64,000 nucleotides of DNA from positions 1 to 64,000 of the forward strand of contig CAVZTJ010000021.1 of the NCBI GenBank assembly GCA_963778075.1. The letters run 5' to 3'. Source of the DNA: JASHPR01 sp963778075 (GTDB lineage Bacteria; Actinomycetota; Actinomycetes; Streptosporangiales; Streptosporangiaceae). Shown here in pieces: positions 28,691-37,361 of this stretch (position 1 is its first letter; each line of letters opens with the position of its first letter). The notes beneath the pieces are model-generated. The model saw only the letters and a list, made by a program, of their open reading frames with translations, did no database searches and had not been told where the DNA came from. Made by a program: the position numbers and the translations under genes.

Positions 28691-30357
28691 ACCGCCTTAT
28701 AGGCGTTGACCAGGCCCGCGCCCTGCTCATCCGCGGGGGCGCCGAGGTCGGTCGCGGTGCTGACCAGGATCTGCTTGACCAGGGCCGGCGTCGGAGTGGC
28801 CCCGCTGTGAGTGTTCCGGTAGGCCTGGATCACCAGCGCCGCCACGCCTGCGGTCAGCGGCGAGGACTCGCTGGTGCCGCCGGCCTCCTCGAAGCCGGGA
28901 CCCTTGCCGATCGGACTGGCGCACCCTTCGTAGATCGCGATGTCGGTGCTGCAGGATGCCCAGCTCAGCTCGGCGGGCGCGACCAGGCTGACCGTGCCGC
29001 CGGTCTCGTTGAAGCCGCCGGAGCTCAGCGCGCTGATGTTGTTGTTCAGCCAGCCCGTGGTGGCGAAGTAACGCGCCGCCGCGTAGTTGGTCTGCGCGTA
29101 CCAGCGGTCGTCCGTCGACCCGCCGACCGAGATCACGTTGGGGTCGGTCGACGGCGAGCCGATGGTGCTCGTCGATCCGGCGTCGCCGCTGGAGACCGTC
29201 ACCGTGACGCCGGCCGCGACCGCCGCGTTGTCGAACAGCTTCATCGCGTCGAGCGAGGTCACGTCCGGGAACGGGTCGGAGCCGAACGACTCGTTGAGCA
29301 CGTTGACGTGGTCGGTCTCGACCGCGTAGTTGATCGCCTGGTAGAAGTTCGAGTTCGTGGTGTCCTCGAACGAGCCGAACACGTCAAGGCCGACGAGGCT
29401 GGCGCCGGGGGCCACGCCCTCGATCCGGACGTTGCACGCGGTCGGGTAGGGCTGGGCGTCGAAGTTCTGCACGTTGTAGACGTGGATGCCCTGGCCGGCG
29501 ATCGAGTTCGCGTCGAGGAACGCCTCGTCGCCGCTGGTGACCTGCCCTGGCCCGTCGCCGCTGAAGTCCTCATAGTCGCCGCCGGTGGCCTTGTCGAACA
29601 CCGACGTGCCGTTGGCCCGGATGAAGTTGGTGTTGTTCGGGTCGAGCCCATCGGCGATCCAGCCCACCTTCACGCCGGCGCCGGTGAGGCCAAGCGAGCG
29701 CGCGGTCCGCTGATTCGGGTTCTGCGAGTCGACCCCCATCAGCGACAAGCCCTCGGGGTCGAGCTGTGCCTTGCCGCTGGAGCAGGCGCCGGGGATCACG
29801 TGCGGGGTCAGCGACGTCGGCGCGTCCGACGTCCGGGTGGCCAGCTTCGCCGTGGTCTTGATGGTCTGCGACGAGGTGGCCGTCTCGGGCTGGGCCAGGC
29901 GGATGATCGAGTCTGGGATGACCTCGGCCACCGACGAGTTCGCCTTCAGCCGGGCCTCCTCCCCCTTCGAGACCGTGGCCGCGAACGAGTTGACCAGGCT
30001 GTAGCTCTTGATGTGGTTGGCGTGCACCTCGCGCAGCTCACTCATGAACGGTGCCTGCTGCCGGGTGATCGTCCCCGCGCGCACGGTGGCCGCCTGGCTG
30101 CCCTCGTGGGCAGCAGCCGGCTGGTTTCTCATGATGACAACCACGTGCTGATTGACGTTCTGCGACAGCTGGGCGGCCTGCGCCGGCGTCATCGGCGCCA
30201 GTGCCACGTTCGGTGACGCCGGAGCGGCGGTGGCCGCCACGGCAGCGACGGACTGCCCGGCCACCAAGGCCGGCACCGATACCGCCGCTATCACGAGTGG
30301 AATGACCCTGCTCCTGGCGTGCGCCCGCAACGCACCGCCCGTCATGCGTCCTTGCAT
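28600..30357 (-). CDS. Secreted S8 family serine peptidase, C-terminus cut at the junction
   Basis: About 585 aa. ATG 30357 (or 30345) opens a signal peptide: basic RAHARSR, hydrophobic VIPLVIAAVSVPALVAG, then AAVAATAA. An inhibitor-like prodomain follows (HVVVIMRNQPAAAHEG). In the catalytic domain the Asp lies in VKVGWIADGLD and the Ser in GGTSESSPLTAGVAALV; the usual GHGTH histidine motif is not obvious, so activity is uncertain. The protein ends at the junction after HGTTLLKSANSL; secreted relatives commonly continue into Ig-like domains, so it is probably truncated. The last few codons before the stop at 28600 derive from the left segment. Confidence 0.8.
   Translation of the reverse strand: MQGRMTGGALRAHARSRVIPLVIAAVSVPALVAGQSVAAVAATAAPASPNVALAPMTPAQAAQLSQNVNQHVVVIMRNQPAAAHEGSQAATVRAGTITRQQAPFMSELREVHANHIKSYSLVNSFAATVSKGEEARLKANSSVAEVIPDSIIRLAQPETATSSQTIKTTAKLATRTSDAPTSLTPHVIPGACSSGKAQLDPEGLSLMGVDSQNPNQRTARSLGLTGAGVKVGWIADGLDPNNTNFIRANGTSVFDKATGGDYEDFSGDGPGQVTSGDEAFLDANSIAGQGIHVYNVQNFDAQPYPTACNVRIEGVAPGASLVGLDVFGSFEDTTNSNFYQAINYAVETDHVNVLNESFGSDPFPDVTSLDAMKLFDNAAVAAGVTVTVSSGDAGSTSTIGSPSTDPNVISVGGSTDDRWYAQTNYAAARYFATTGWLNNNISALSSGGFNETGGTVSLVAPAELSWASCSTDIAIYEGCASPIGKGPGFEEAGGTSESSPLTAGVAALVIQAYRNTHSGATPTPALVKQILVSTATDLGAPADEQGAGLVNAYKAVQLAESINGGTPHGTTLLKSANSLNHGPST
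28608..28625. other. Probable chimeric junction between two unrelated DNA segments
   Basis: Rightward-reading membrane-protein coding sequence ends here after GPWF. Leftward-reading protease coding sequence ends here after SANSL. Neither gene has its natural end. Gene character also changes: mobile and accessory genes on the left, actinomycete core genes on the right. Confidence 0.6.
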
Positions 30358-30633
30358 GCTTCCCCATCCCGTAGGCGGCCGAGGGCAGCCGCACAGTGAG
30401 CGGGTCCCAGCCCAAGGTTGGCCGGGGCGGCCGGGACCTAAATGACATACAAGCCGGGACGCTAGCAGTAATGAACGAACATGAAAATTTCCTTGTATAT
30501 AACTTTTCAATTACGAATACATGGTCGAGGCCGGGCAACGGTCTCATCGCCACCGAAACGCCCGGTCGCTTGTGCCGGAATAGCGTGGAAGTCGACCTGG
30601 TGTCGCTTTTAATGGACGCACTATTGTCGCGTC
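30358..30633. promoter_or_regulatory. Divergent promoter region, AT-rich
   Basis: About 275 bp between divergent genes. The stretch 30478-30525 is strikingly AT-rich for this genome (GAAAATTTCCTTGTATATAA) and is a good place for promoters of the protease and the serine hydrolase. Confidence 0.5.
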
Positions 30634-31781
30634 GTGGCCAGTGACGAGCCCGGCATTGGCGGCTGGTGCGACCCGCGCTTCTCCGCGCTGCGCGAGGCGT
30701 TCGCTGCCAACTTCGCCGACAGGGGCGAGACCGGCGCCGCGGTCTGCCTTTCGGTAGGCGGAACCACGGTCGCCGACCTCTGGGGCGGCGTGGCGGGCAG
30801 CGGTCCGTGGCAGCGGGACACGCTGGTCAACGTGTTCTCGGTGGGCAAGGGCCTGATCGCCGCGTGCGCGACCAGGCTGATCGGCCGCCACCGCCTCGAC
30901 CCCGATGCCCCGGTGGCCAGGTACTGGCCGGAGTTCGGCGCCGCTGGCAAAGGGGCCGTTACGCTCCGCCAGCTGCTCAGTCACCAAGCCGGGTTGCCGG
31001 CGCTGCGGGCTCCGCTGCCGCGGGGCAGCATGCTGGACTCGACGCTCATGGTCACCGCGCTCGCCGCTGAGCAACCGTGGTGGCCGCCGGGTTCCGGGCA
31101 CGGGTACACGTGAACGTTCGGGTTCCTGGTCGGCGAAGTGATCAGACGGGTGACCGGGAGCACCGTTGGCGCAATGCTGCGGGACGAGATCGCCGGGCCG
31201 CTCGGCGCCGACGTGCACATTGGCCTGCCCGCGGCCGAGCACGGCCGGGTCGCCGATTTCGACTGGCCGGATCCGGAAGCTGTCTTCCGCCTCAGGCCGC
31301 CGGGCCGCCGCCGGACCTGCTCATGATCCGCAACGCGTACGCCAATCCACCGGACCTTTCCGGCATGGGCGTGGTCAACACGCTGGCCTGGCGCTGCGCC
31401 GAAGTGCCGTCGGCGAACGCGCACGCGTCGGCGGCTGGCATCGCGCGGGTGTACACGGCGCTGGCCGGCGGCGGCGCCGTGGACGGTGTCCGCGTGATCG
31501 ACCCCGGCGCGCTCGCCGACGCGGTCACGCAACAGGTCAACGGCGAAGACCTGGTGCTGCGGCGGCCGTCGCGGTTCGGTCTCGGCTTCCAGCTGACCCA
31601 GCCGGAACGGCCGTTCGGTCCGGGCCCCGGCGGGTTCGGACACTTCGGCGCCGGCGGCTCGATCGGCTTCTGCGACCCCGACGCGGGCGTCGCGTTCGGC
31701 TACGTCACCAGCCAGATGGGCCCGCGCTGGCAGAACCCCAGAAACCGCGCCCTCATCAACGCCATCTTCCCCTGCCTCTAA
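30634..31781 (+). pseudogene. Serine hydrolase (class C beta-lactamase/EstB-like), interrupted
   Basis: The first 160 codons give a beta-lactamase-fold esterase with the catalytic motif NVFSVGKGL (SxxK) and LRQLLSHQAGLP. An in-frame TGA at 31111-31113 follows GSGHGYT. The same frame then continues TFGFLVGEVIRRVTG to about 31300, where a further frameshift moves the rest (LLMIRNAYANPPDLSGMG through GFGHFGAGGSIGFC) to another frame ending at 31781. In relatives the region of the TGA reads GYHVNTFGFL-like, so a few bases are altered there. As written it is not expressed whole. Confidence 0.8.
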
Positions 31782-31782
31782 A

Positions 31783-31872
31783 CCCCGGCCGAGCACCGGC
31801 CACCAATCCCTGGCCCAGCCCCGGCCACCAATCCCCGGCCCCAGCCCCGGCCACCAATCCCCGGCCCAGGGC
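31783..31872. repeat. Three imperfect tandem repeats, about 25 bp each
   Basis: The unit CCCCGGCCACCAATCCC recurs three times after the end of the serine hydrolase gene. The following 150 bp stay C-rich and low-complexity. No gene is seen from 31782 to 32170. Confidence 0.7.
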
Positions 31873-32023
31873 ACGCCCGCGCCCCATAACCTCGGCCACC
31901 CGCCCCGCGCCCACTCCCCGGCCACCCTCCGAACCGGGACATGCCGGCCCGCCCAAGCCCGGCCACCCCCCGAACACCGCTGCCCAGCCCCGCATCAGGC
32001 TCCCCACCGCCTGCGGACGAAGA

Positions 32024-32068
32024 TGAATGAACCAAACGACGGCCTATAACCCGTCGTTTGTTCATCGA
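32024..32068. terminator. Hairpin between convergent genes, possible bidirectional terminator
   Basis: TGAATGAACCAAACGACGG (32024-32042) pairs with CCGTCGTTTGTTCATCGA (32051-32068) with one bulge and an 8-nt loop. There is no strong T run, so termination is only probable. Confidence 0.5.
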
Positions 32069-32170
32069 TCATGCTGGCAGGGGCGCGGCGGACTGGACGA
32101 GGTCTTACTCGGGCTGAAGCGGGAGCCATAGTCGGCTGGGCGAGGGCTTAGTCGTGGGTCGGGCGAGGGC

Positions 32171-32593
32171 CTAGTCGTCGGTTGGGCGGCGCAGGCGCTT
32201 GATCTCGGACCGGCGCTGCTTGTCGGCAAGCCGCCGCTCCCGGGCCGCGCGGCTCGGCTTGGTTGGGCGGCGCGGCTTTGGCGGCGGCGCGGTCGCGTCG
32301 GTGAGCAGCACGGACATCCGCTCGGCCGCGGCCTCGCGGTTCCGCAGCTGGGACCGGTGCTCCGACGCGGTCACGGTGATCACGCTCCCGGCCCGCCGGC
32401 CAGCGAGGGCGCGCAGCGCCCGTTCCTTCAGCGCGGGCGGGAGCGCCTCGGAGCGGGCCAGGTCAAACGACAGCTCGACCCGGCTCTCCGTGGTGTTCAC
32501 CGATTGCCCGCCCGGGCCGGGAGACCGGGAAAACCGCCAGGACAGCTCCTCCGGCGGGATCATCCGGCCGCGGACGGTGACGTCGAGGCTCAT
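32171..32593 (-). CDS. arfB: Alternative ribosome-rescue factor ArfB (peptidyl-tRNA hydrolase)
   Basis: Protein of 140 aa that releases nascent chains from stalled ribosomes. The GGQ motif is present in SRSPGPGGQSVNTTESRVEL, and the basic C-terminal tail (PSRAARERRLADKQRRSEIK) that enters the mRNA channel is typical. Start ATG 32593 gives MSLDVTVRGRMIPPEEL, matching family length. It overlaps the preceding remnant gene by 4 bp. Confidence 0.92.
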   Translation of the reverse strand: MSLDVTVRGRMIPPEELSWRFSRSPGPGGQSVNTTESRVELSFDLARSEALPPALKERALRALAGRRAGSVITVTASEHRSQLRNREAAAERMSVLLTDATAPPPKPRRPTKPSRAARERRLADKQRRSEIKRLRRPTDD

Positions 32594-33013
32594 GACGGCT
32601 GCCCGGCTTGCGCCCGGTCCAGCGCCTCGATCCACGCGTGCCCGGGGTGCACCCGTTGCAGCGCCCAGCGCAACCAGCCGGCCGCGTCCTCGCCGAGCAG
32701 ACCCGCTGTGGCGGCGAAGTCGGCCTGGTTCTTCGGCTCGGCGGCCCGCTTCGCCTTGAACAGCAACCCGACCTCCGGAGCCAGATAGGGAATGCCGTCC
32801 CCGGTCCGCCGGATGAGGTTTTCGTACGGCAGCGAGATCGACTCGTCGCGACGGCAGACCCACGCGGCGTCGCGTTCTGGCTCTCTGAAGACGTCGGCCC
32901 GGTACACGGCCGGTCATCGCGGCGAGCAGCCGGGCGATGTCGGCGGGGCGCCGCGGATCCCAGGGCGGGTCAAGAACCTCCGTCCCGCCAGGGGGGATCG
33001 CTGCGTCCGTCAC
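32590..33013 (-). pseudogene. Nucleotidyltransferase-like protein remnant, internal part missing
   Basis: The C-terminal 100 codons (YRADVFREPERDAAWVCRRD through YLAPEVGLLFKAKRAAEPKN) resemble actinobacterial nucleotidyltransferase-like proteins of unknown role. About 37 codons of a plausible N-terminus (GTG 33013, MTDAAIPPGG) lie just upstream in another frame. The middle, which should hold the GGWALDLFLG-type active-site motif, is absent. An internal deletion of roughly 80-90 codons with a frame change near 32905 explains this. Probably non-functional. Confidence 0.6.
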
Positions 33014-33041
33014 CTCACCTGCTTACCACGGACGGCAGGCG

Positions 33042-33593
33042 TCACCTGGCCAGGGCCCGGAGCACCGGCTCGAAGTGGCTGAACGGGGGCGGCTCGACCT
33101 CGGGCTCCTTGGCCTGATCGTCCCAGCGGCGGACCCGGATCGCCGCCGATGCGTACGCGTGCGCCTCGAACTCGGCGAGTTCCGGGCCCTGCATCGGCCC
33201 GCCCTGCACCCCCAGCGTGTAGACCGAGGCGGGCGACAGGGCGGCCAGATAGTCCGGCTCGGTCGCGCACAGGTAGCGCTTAGCCGCGACGTGCAGCCGG
33301 ACCGGCTCGGTGACCTCCGGGCCGAACCACTGCGCGAGCCAGGCGGCCCCGGCCTCACCGTGCCTGGTGTCCGTGCCGCTCATCAGCTCGTGGCCGGTCA
33401 TCGTCACGGCGAAGTGGCCGACGTCGTGCAGCAGCGCGGCTGCGATCAAGGCACCGTCGGCGTGGTCCCGCTCGGCCAGCATCGCCGCCTGAAGCATGTG
33501 CGCGGCCTGGGTGACCGGCTCGCCGAGATACTCGGCCGCGCCCTCACTCGCGAACTTCTCGGCGAGGACCCGCACCCCGTCGTCCGCACTCAT
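33042..33593 (-). CDS. tmpB: HD-domain oxygenase, TmpB/PhnZ-like
   Basis: Protein of 183 aa resembling TmpB, the diiron oxygenase that splits the C-P bond of (1-hydroxy-2-(trimethylamino)ethyl)phosphonate to glycine betaine and phosphate. HD-domain ligands are seen in QAAHMLQAAMLAERDHADGA, AALLHDVGHFA and RHGEAGAAWLA. The VRLHVAAKRYLCA stretch and LSPASVYTLGVQGGPM are typical of PhnZ/TmpB. The C-terminal RRWDDQAK is also family-like. It is next to a TmpA-like gene, which supports the assignment. Related PhnZ acts on 1-hydroxy-2-aminoethylphosphonate, so the exact substrate is inferred. ATG 33593 follows GGAGGTGCGC. Confidence 0.82.
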   Translation of the reverse strand: MSADDGVRVLAEKFASEGAAEYLGEPVTQAAHMLQAAMLAERDHADGALIAAALLHDVGHFAVTMTGHELMSGTDTRHGEAGAAWLAQWFGPEVTEPVRLHVAAKRYLCATEPDYLAALSPASVYTLGVQGGPMQGPELAEFEAHAYASAAIRVRRWDDQAKEPEVEPPPFSHFEPVLRALAR

Positions 33594-33664
33594 CTGCGCA
33601 CCTCCGCACGACGCTCATCGCGCACCTCCGCACGACGCTCATCCGCGCACCTCTGGTACGACAC
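33594..33664 (-). repeat. Tandem repeat carrying Shine-Dalgarno and start codon, between tmpA and tmpB
   Basis: A 24-bp unit, read on the minus strand as ATGAGCGTCGTGCGGAGGTG plus CGCG, occurs about three times before tmpB. Each unit holds a GGAGGTG ribosome site and an ATGAG, so several alternative starts precede the true one at 33593. Confidence 0.75.
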
Positions 33665-34838
33665 TCATCGCGTGGCCTCCCTCCCCCGCCGGAGCACGGC
33701 CAGCGTGGAGGCTACGCCGTCCAGGTCGGCGTAGCAGCCTTGCAGGTGGCGCTGGCCCGCGGCGGCGAAGCCGGTCCTGGCGTGCAGGATCCGGGTGTTG
33801 TCAAACACGACGCAGTCGCCCGGCGCGAGCCGGAAGGTCAGCATCAGGTCCGGCCTGATGATCGTCTCGGCGAACGCGCGGTACGCGGCGTAGAACGCGA
33901 CAATGTCGTCCGCCGAGCCTTCCCGGCCGAGGCGAAGCGGCTGCAGCGACCGGTTGTTGAACCTGACCTCGCGGATCTTGCCGCGCGGGTCGGTCGCGAT
34001 CATCGGCCGGGTCGCGCGCAGCTCGGCCGTGGCGTCCGCGTACGCGAACGTCACCGGGGTGCTGGTCAGGATCTCGAACGCGGCGGGATCGGCGGCGCGC
34101 AGCAGCGCGGCGGCGTTGAAGCCGTCGACGAGCCCGAGTCGCCGCCCTCGACGGCGCTGGCCAGGCAGTGCAGCAGCTGGACCGTTGGCACCGGATCCCG
34201 GTACGGGTTGTCGGTGTGCGGTGCGATCGGCAGGCCGGTGAACGCGAGGTTGGCGGGTGTCGCCTCGACGCGGACGTCGAACAGGCGGCCGTAGTTGGTC
34301 TCCCTGACGTAGCCCATGCTCCCGGCCACGGTCAGCACGGTTCCGGGCTGGCACGGGACGTTGCTGAGCAGGAAGAACTCGTCCGCAGCAGCGCGGCCAG
34401 GCACGCTCGCGGATCGCCGGGTCGGCCAGGTAGCGCGGCAGTGGTGGTGGCGAAGGCCGAGGCGCCGGGATCGCGATCTCCAGACTCGCCGTGCTCCCGG
34501 GTCTCGTCGGGCGGGCGGCGCTGCTCGGCCAGCCATTCCCTGGAAAAGACGGCCCGGTGACCGTCCGGGCCGAAAATAACCTCGACGGCGCCGCCGGCGA
34601 CGGTGGTGCTGGCCACCGACACGTCGGCCGGCAGGTCGGTCACGCTGCCCAGCCGCTGGCCGCTGGTCACGTCCCGGCACTCGGCGCACTCGCAGAGGTC
34701 CCGCAGCAAGATCGCGGGGAGGCCGTCGAGCGCGGGGTTGTGGCGGCGGTCTTCATGGTCCTTGCAGCGTGGGCCGGCCCGGCCTCGGGCGCAACACGCG
34801 CCGCCGTTTGTTCGGCGGCCCGATACGCACCAGGTCAC
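33665..34838 (-). pseudogene. tmpA: TmpA-like 2-oxoglutarate/Fe(II) dioxygenase, frameshifted
   Basis: Parts of a gamma-butyrobetaine-hydroxylase-like dioxygenase appear in several frames. The N-terminal zinc-type motif reads LLRDLCECAECRDVTSGQRL. The iron-binding HxD lies in LPIAPHTDNPYRDPVPTVQL and the distal His in FDNTRILHARTGF. Frame changes fall near 34440 and near 34135, and the start is unclear. TmpA hydroxylates 2-(trimethylammonio)ethylphosphonate, the step before TmpB, and the order tmpA-tmpB supports a shared pathway. The changes lie in G/C-rich stretches, so sequencing errors are possible. Confidence 0.75.
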
Positions 34839-35010
34839 CGGCGTTCATCGCGGCGTCTCGCCGCGCTGAACGGTTGCAGCCGACACCGGCCGGCCGGGGA
34901 GCGAACCGCGCCGCGCCAGTGCGGCCACGGCCCCGGCCTCCCCGGCCGACCGGCCGTACCGGGTACCTCCGGACGAGATCTGCCCGTCAGCTGCCGGTAC
35001 GGGATCTCCG

Positions 35011-35720
35011 TCAGCTGCCGGTACGGGACCGCAGGAACGGCAAGCCGAGCGGGAGGACGGCGGCGACCGCGGCGGCCGACCGATGAACAGGTCGAAAGCC
35101 CAGCCCCAGTTGACCGACGCGAACGCGTCCGAGGCGCCCGCGGGCTTGAACACGAAGGAAAGAACGGTGAGCACGAAGATCGCGGCGGTTGCCACCAGCA
35201 TTGCCTGCTCGTGCCCGAGCGGGAGCTTCAATGGCAGCTGCTCGAAACCAGCGCTCAGGACCAGGGAGGCCAGCACCGCGACCGCGAGAATGAGCGCGAT
35301 GTACATGTAGCCGTGCCACAGCCCGTTGACGGAAGCGCTGAACACCCCGTCGCTGACCGTGAACCACGGCAGGAACAGCGAAATGACGAACACAATGGTG
35401 GCTCCGCCGACGATCCGGTCATTGCGCGTCAGCCGCTTCAGATCGAGGTTGAATGCGGGGGCAGCGGTCCCGCCAGGCCCCATCGCACGGCCCGGCGCCC
35501 CGGGCCCGGCCGCGTACGGCCCGCCCGGCCCAGCCGCGTACGGCCCGCCTGGGGCTGGCGCTGTCATGCCTGGGCTGGGTGCCATGCGTGGACCGCTTGG
35601 CTCGGCCGACACCGCGCTCACACGAACGTTGGCCCCCTGACCCGTGCTCTGCGGCGCCCCGCAACTGGGGCACGCCGCAGCCCCTTCGGCAACGTTGTTG
35701 CCGCACTGCGAGCAGATCAT
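35011..35720 (-). CDS. Zinc-ribbon membrane protein, 3' end frameshifted
   Basis: ATG 35720 starts a zinc ribbon (MICSQCGNNV, then CPSCGAP). A Pro/Gly-rich linker with GGPYAAGPG repeats follows, then about four transmembrane segments (IVGGATIVFVISLFLPWF, MYIALILAVAVLASLVL, AMLVATAAIFVLTVLSF). After WAFDLFIG the frame breaks near 35080; one base restores AAAVAAVLPLGLPFLRS and a stop at 35011. Unshifted, the frame would run on into featureless sequence to 34845. Function unknown; such proteins are common in actinomycetes. Between 34839 and 35010 a 19-bp direct repeat (TCAGCTGCCGGTACGGGA) occurs twice. Confidence 0.72.
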
Positions 35721-35919
35721 GATTTCCGCCTCTCGGATTGGCCGGAGCCCCCTGCTCCGTGCCATGCCTGCCGATTCGCCGCTGCCCGTTTTTGCTCCCT
35801 TAGTGCCCCCATAGCGGGTGAGCGAGCACCGGCAATGCGCCGCAGCGGGATTTCGGTACCACTACAAGGCTTCAACGGATGCGATAGACGTTTTGGACGG
35901 GTGATTCCCGATTTTCTTT

Positions 35920-36779
35920 CTAGGACGGACCCTGGGGTTCGAATCTGAGCACCAGCCGATCCTCGACCGGCCGGTATCCGAGACGCCGGTACAGGGCGTT
36001 GCTGGTCGGATTCGCCAGGTCGGTGAACAGGACCAGGTACGTCGCGCCCGCCTCGAGCGCCGCCTGGCTGACCGCGGCGGTGACCGCCCCGCCGTAGCCG
36101 CGCCCGCGGTACTCCGGCGGCGTGTAGACCGGCCCGACGCGGACCACACCCTCCACCGGGCGCGAGCACCCGGCCAGCGAGACCGCCGCCCCGCCGGTCT
36201 CCCACAGGGTCAGGCCGCCATAGCTGATCCGGTCCTCGACCATCCCCTTGCCAGGTTCGCCGAGGTCGGCCAGTTCCTGCCGGAACGCGTCGAGCCACGG
36301 CTCGAGCAACCCGCGGTCGGCGGCGCTGGCGACCCGGGGAGCGCCTGGCGGGGGCGGATCAGGCGGCGCGAGCTGCCCGAGCTGAAACAGCCGGGAGCGG
36401 CGGAATTCCTGCCAGCCCGCGCCGGTCAGGCTGGACCACGCGGCGGCGAACGCCTCCGCGTCACCGTGTTCCCCGTTGACCCCTGGCATCTGCCGCCGCG
36501 GCCGGCCAGCGCCTCGGCCAGGTCCCCAGCCGAGTTCGCGGGCAGCCGGGTCAGCAGGACCGGGTACGGCGGCGTGTGCATCAGGGCGGCAATGACCTGG
36601 CCGGCCGCCGGCTGCCACCAGCCGAACAGCGGCGCGATGTCGCCGAAGGCGGAGGGGCCGCGGACCTCGAGCGAGTCAAGCGCGACGAGCTGGATCGTGT
36701 TGTGCACCGGGCGTGAGCGCAGGAACCCGCCAGCGATCGCCAGGTAGTCGTCCAGGTTTCCGGTCAGCGTCCAGGCCAT
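35920..36779 (-). CDS. GNAT family N-acetyltransferase, frameshifted once
   Basis: ATG 36779 starts MAWTLTGNLDDYLAIAGGFL, an N-terminal domain seen in two-domain actinobacterial GNATs. Near 36485 the frame changes. The C-terminal GNAT domain then reads VVRVGPVYTPPEYRGRGYGG, with the acetyl-CoA loop RGRGYGG, and NPTSNALYRRLGYRPVEDR. One inserted or deleted base restores a protein of about 285 aa. Substrate unknown. Confidence 0.75.
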
Positions 36780-36921
36780 ACCCCATGCTCGCGGCTCAGC
36801 CCTGTGGATCACATCACATTTTCCGCGGGGGATGCCGAACCGGTCCGGAACGGGGCACTCCGTTGGTAACGTCCCGGTCAACGCTCGGTCACCCGGCGGC
36901 TGGAACTACGAGGGAGGAACT

Positions 36922-37344
36922 GTGAAGGGCTTCAGGCAGTTCTTGTTCCGCGGCAATCTCATCGACCTTGCCGTGGCTGTGGTCATCGGTCTCGCGTTCA
37001 ACGCGGTGATCCAGGCTCTGATCGCGGACATCATCACGCCGCTCATCGCGGCCATCGGGGGGAAGCCGAACTTTGCCTCGCTGTCCTTCACCATCAACAA
37101 GAGCCACTTCCTCTACGGCAGCTTCATCAACGCGGTGCTGGCGTTCGTGATCATCGCCGCGGTGATCTACTACCTCGTGATTACCCCGTCGACGAGGATC
37201 ACCGCGATCGCGACCCGCAAGAAGGATGCGACCGAGCGCGACTGCCCCGAGTGCCTGCAGAGCATCCCGATCAACGCCACCCGGTGCATGTACTGCACCG
37301 CGCAGGTGCCCCCGGTCTCCGGCCAGCCAAACCCGGCCGGCTAG
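36922..37344 (+). CDS. mscL: Large-conductance mechanosensitive channel MscL with a C-terminal zinc ribbon
   Basis: Protein of 140 aa. GTG 36922 follows GGGAGGAACT. The N-terminus KGFRQFLFRGNLIDLAVAVV and the first pore helix (VIGLAFNAVIQALIADIITP) are classic MscL, and the second helix is INAVLAFVIIAAVIYYLVI. The channel opens under membrane tension to release solutes. Instead of only the usual cytoplasmic helix, it ends in a CPECLQSIPINATRCMYC zinc ribbon, a variant found in actinomycetes. Convergent with the GT39-like gene. Confidence 0.93.
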   Translation: MKGFRQFLFRGNLIDLAVAVVIGLAFNAVIQALIADIITPLIAAIGGKPNFASLSFTINKSHFLYGSFINAVLAFVIIAAVIYYLVITPSTRITAIATRKKDATERDCPECLQSIPINATRCMYCTAQVPPVSGQPNPAG

Positions 37345-37361
37345 GGCGAACGCGCGACGGC

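Noticed and set aside
28312..30216. 634-codon open frame opposite the S8 protease
   Set aside because: Antisense shadow; its translation has no motif and crosses the junction.
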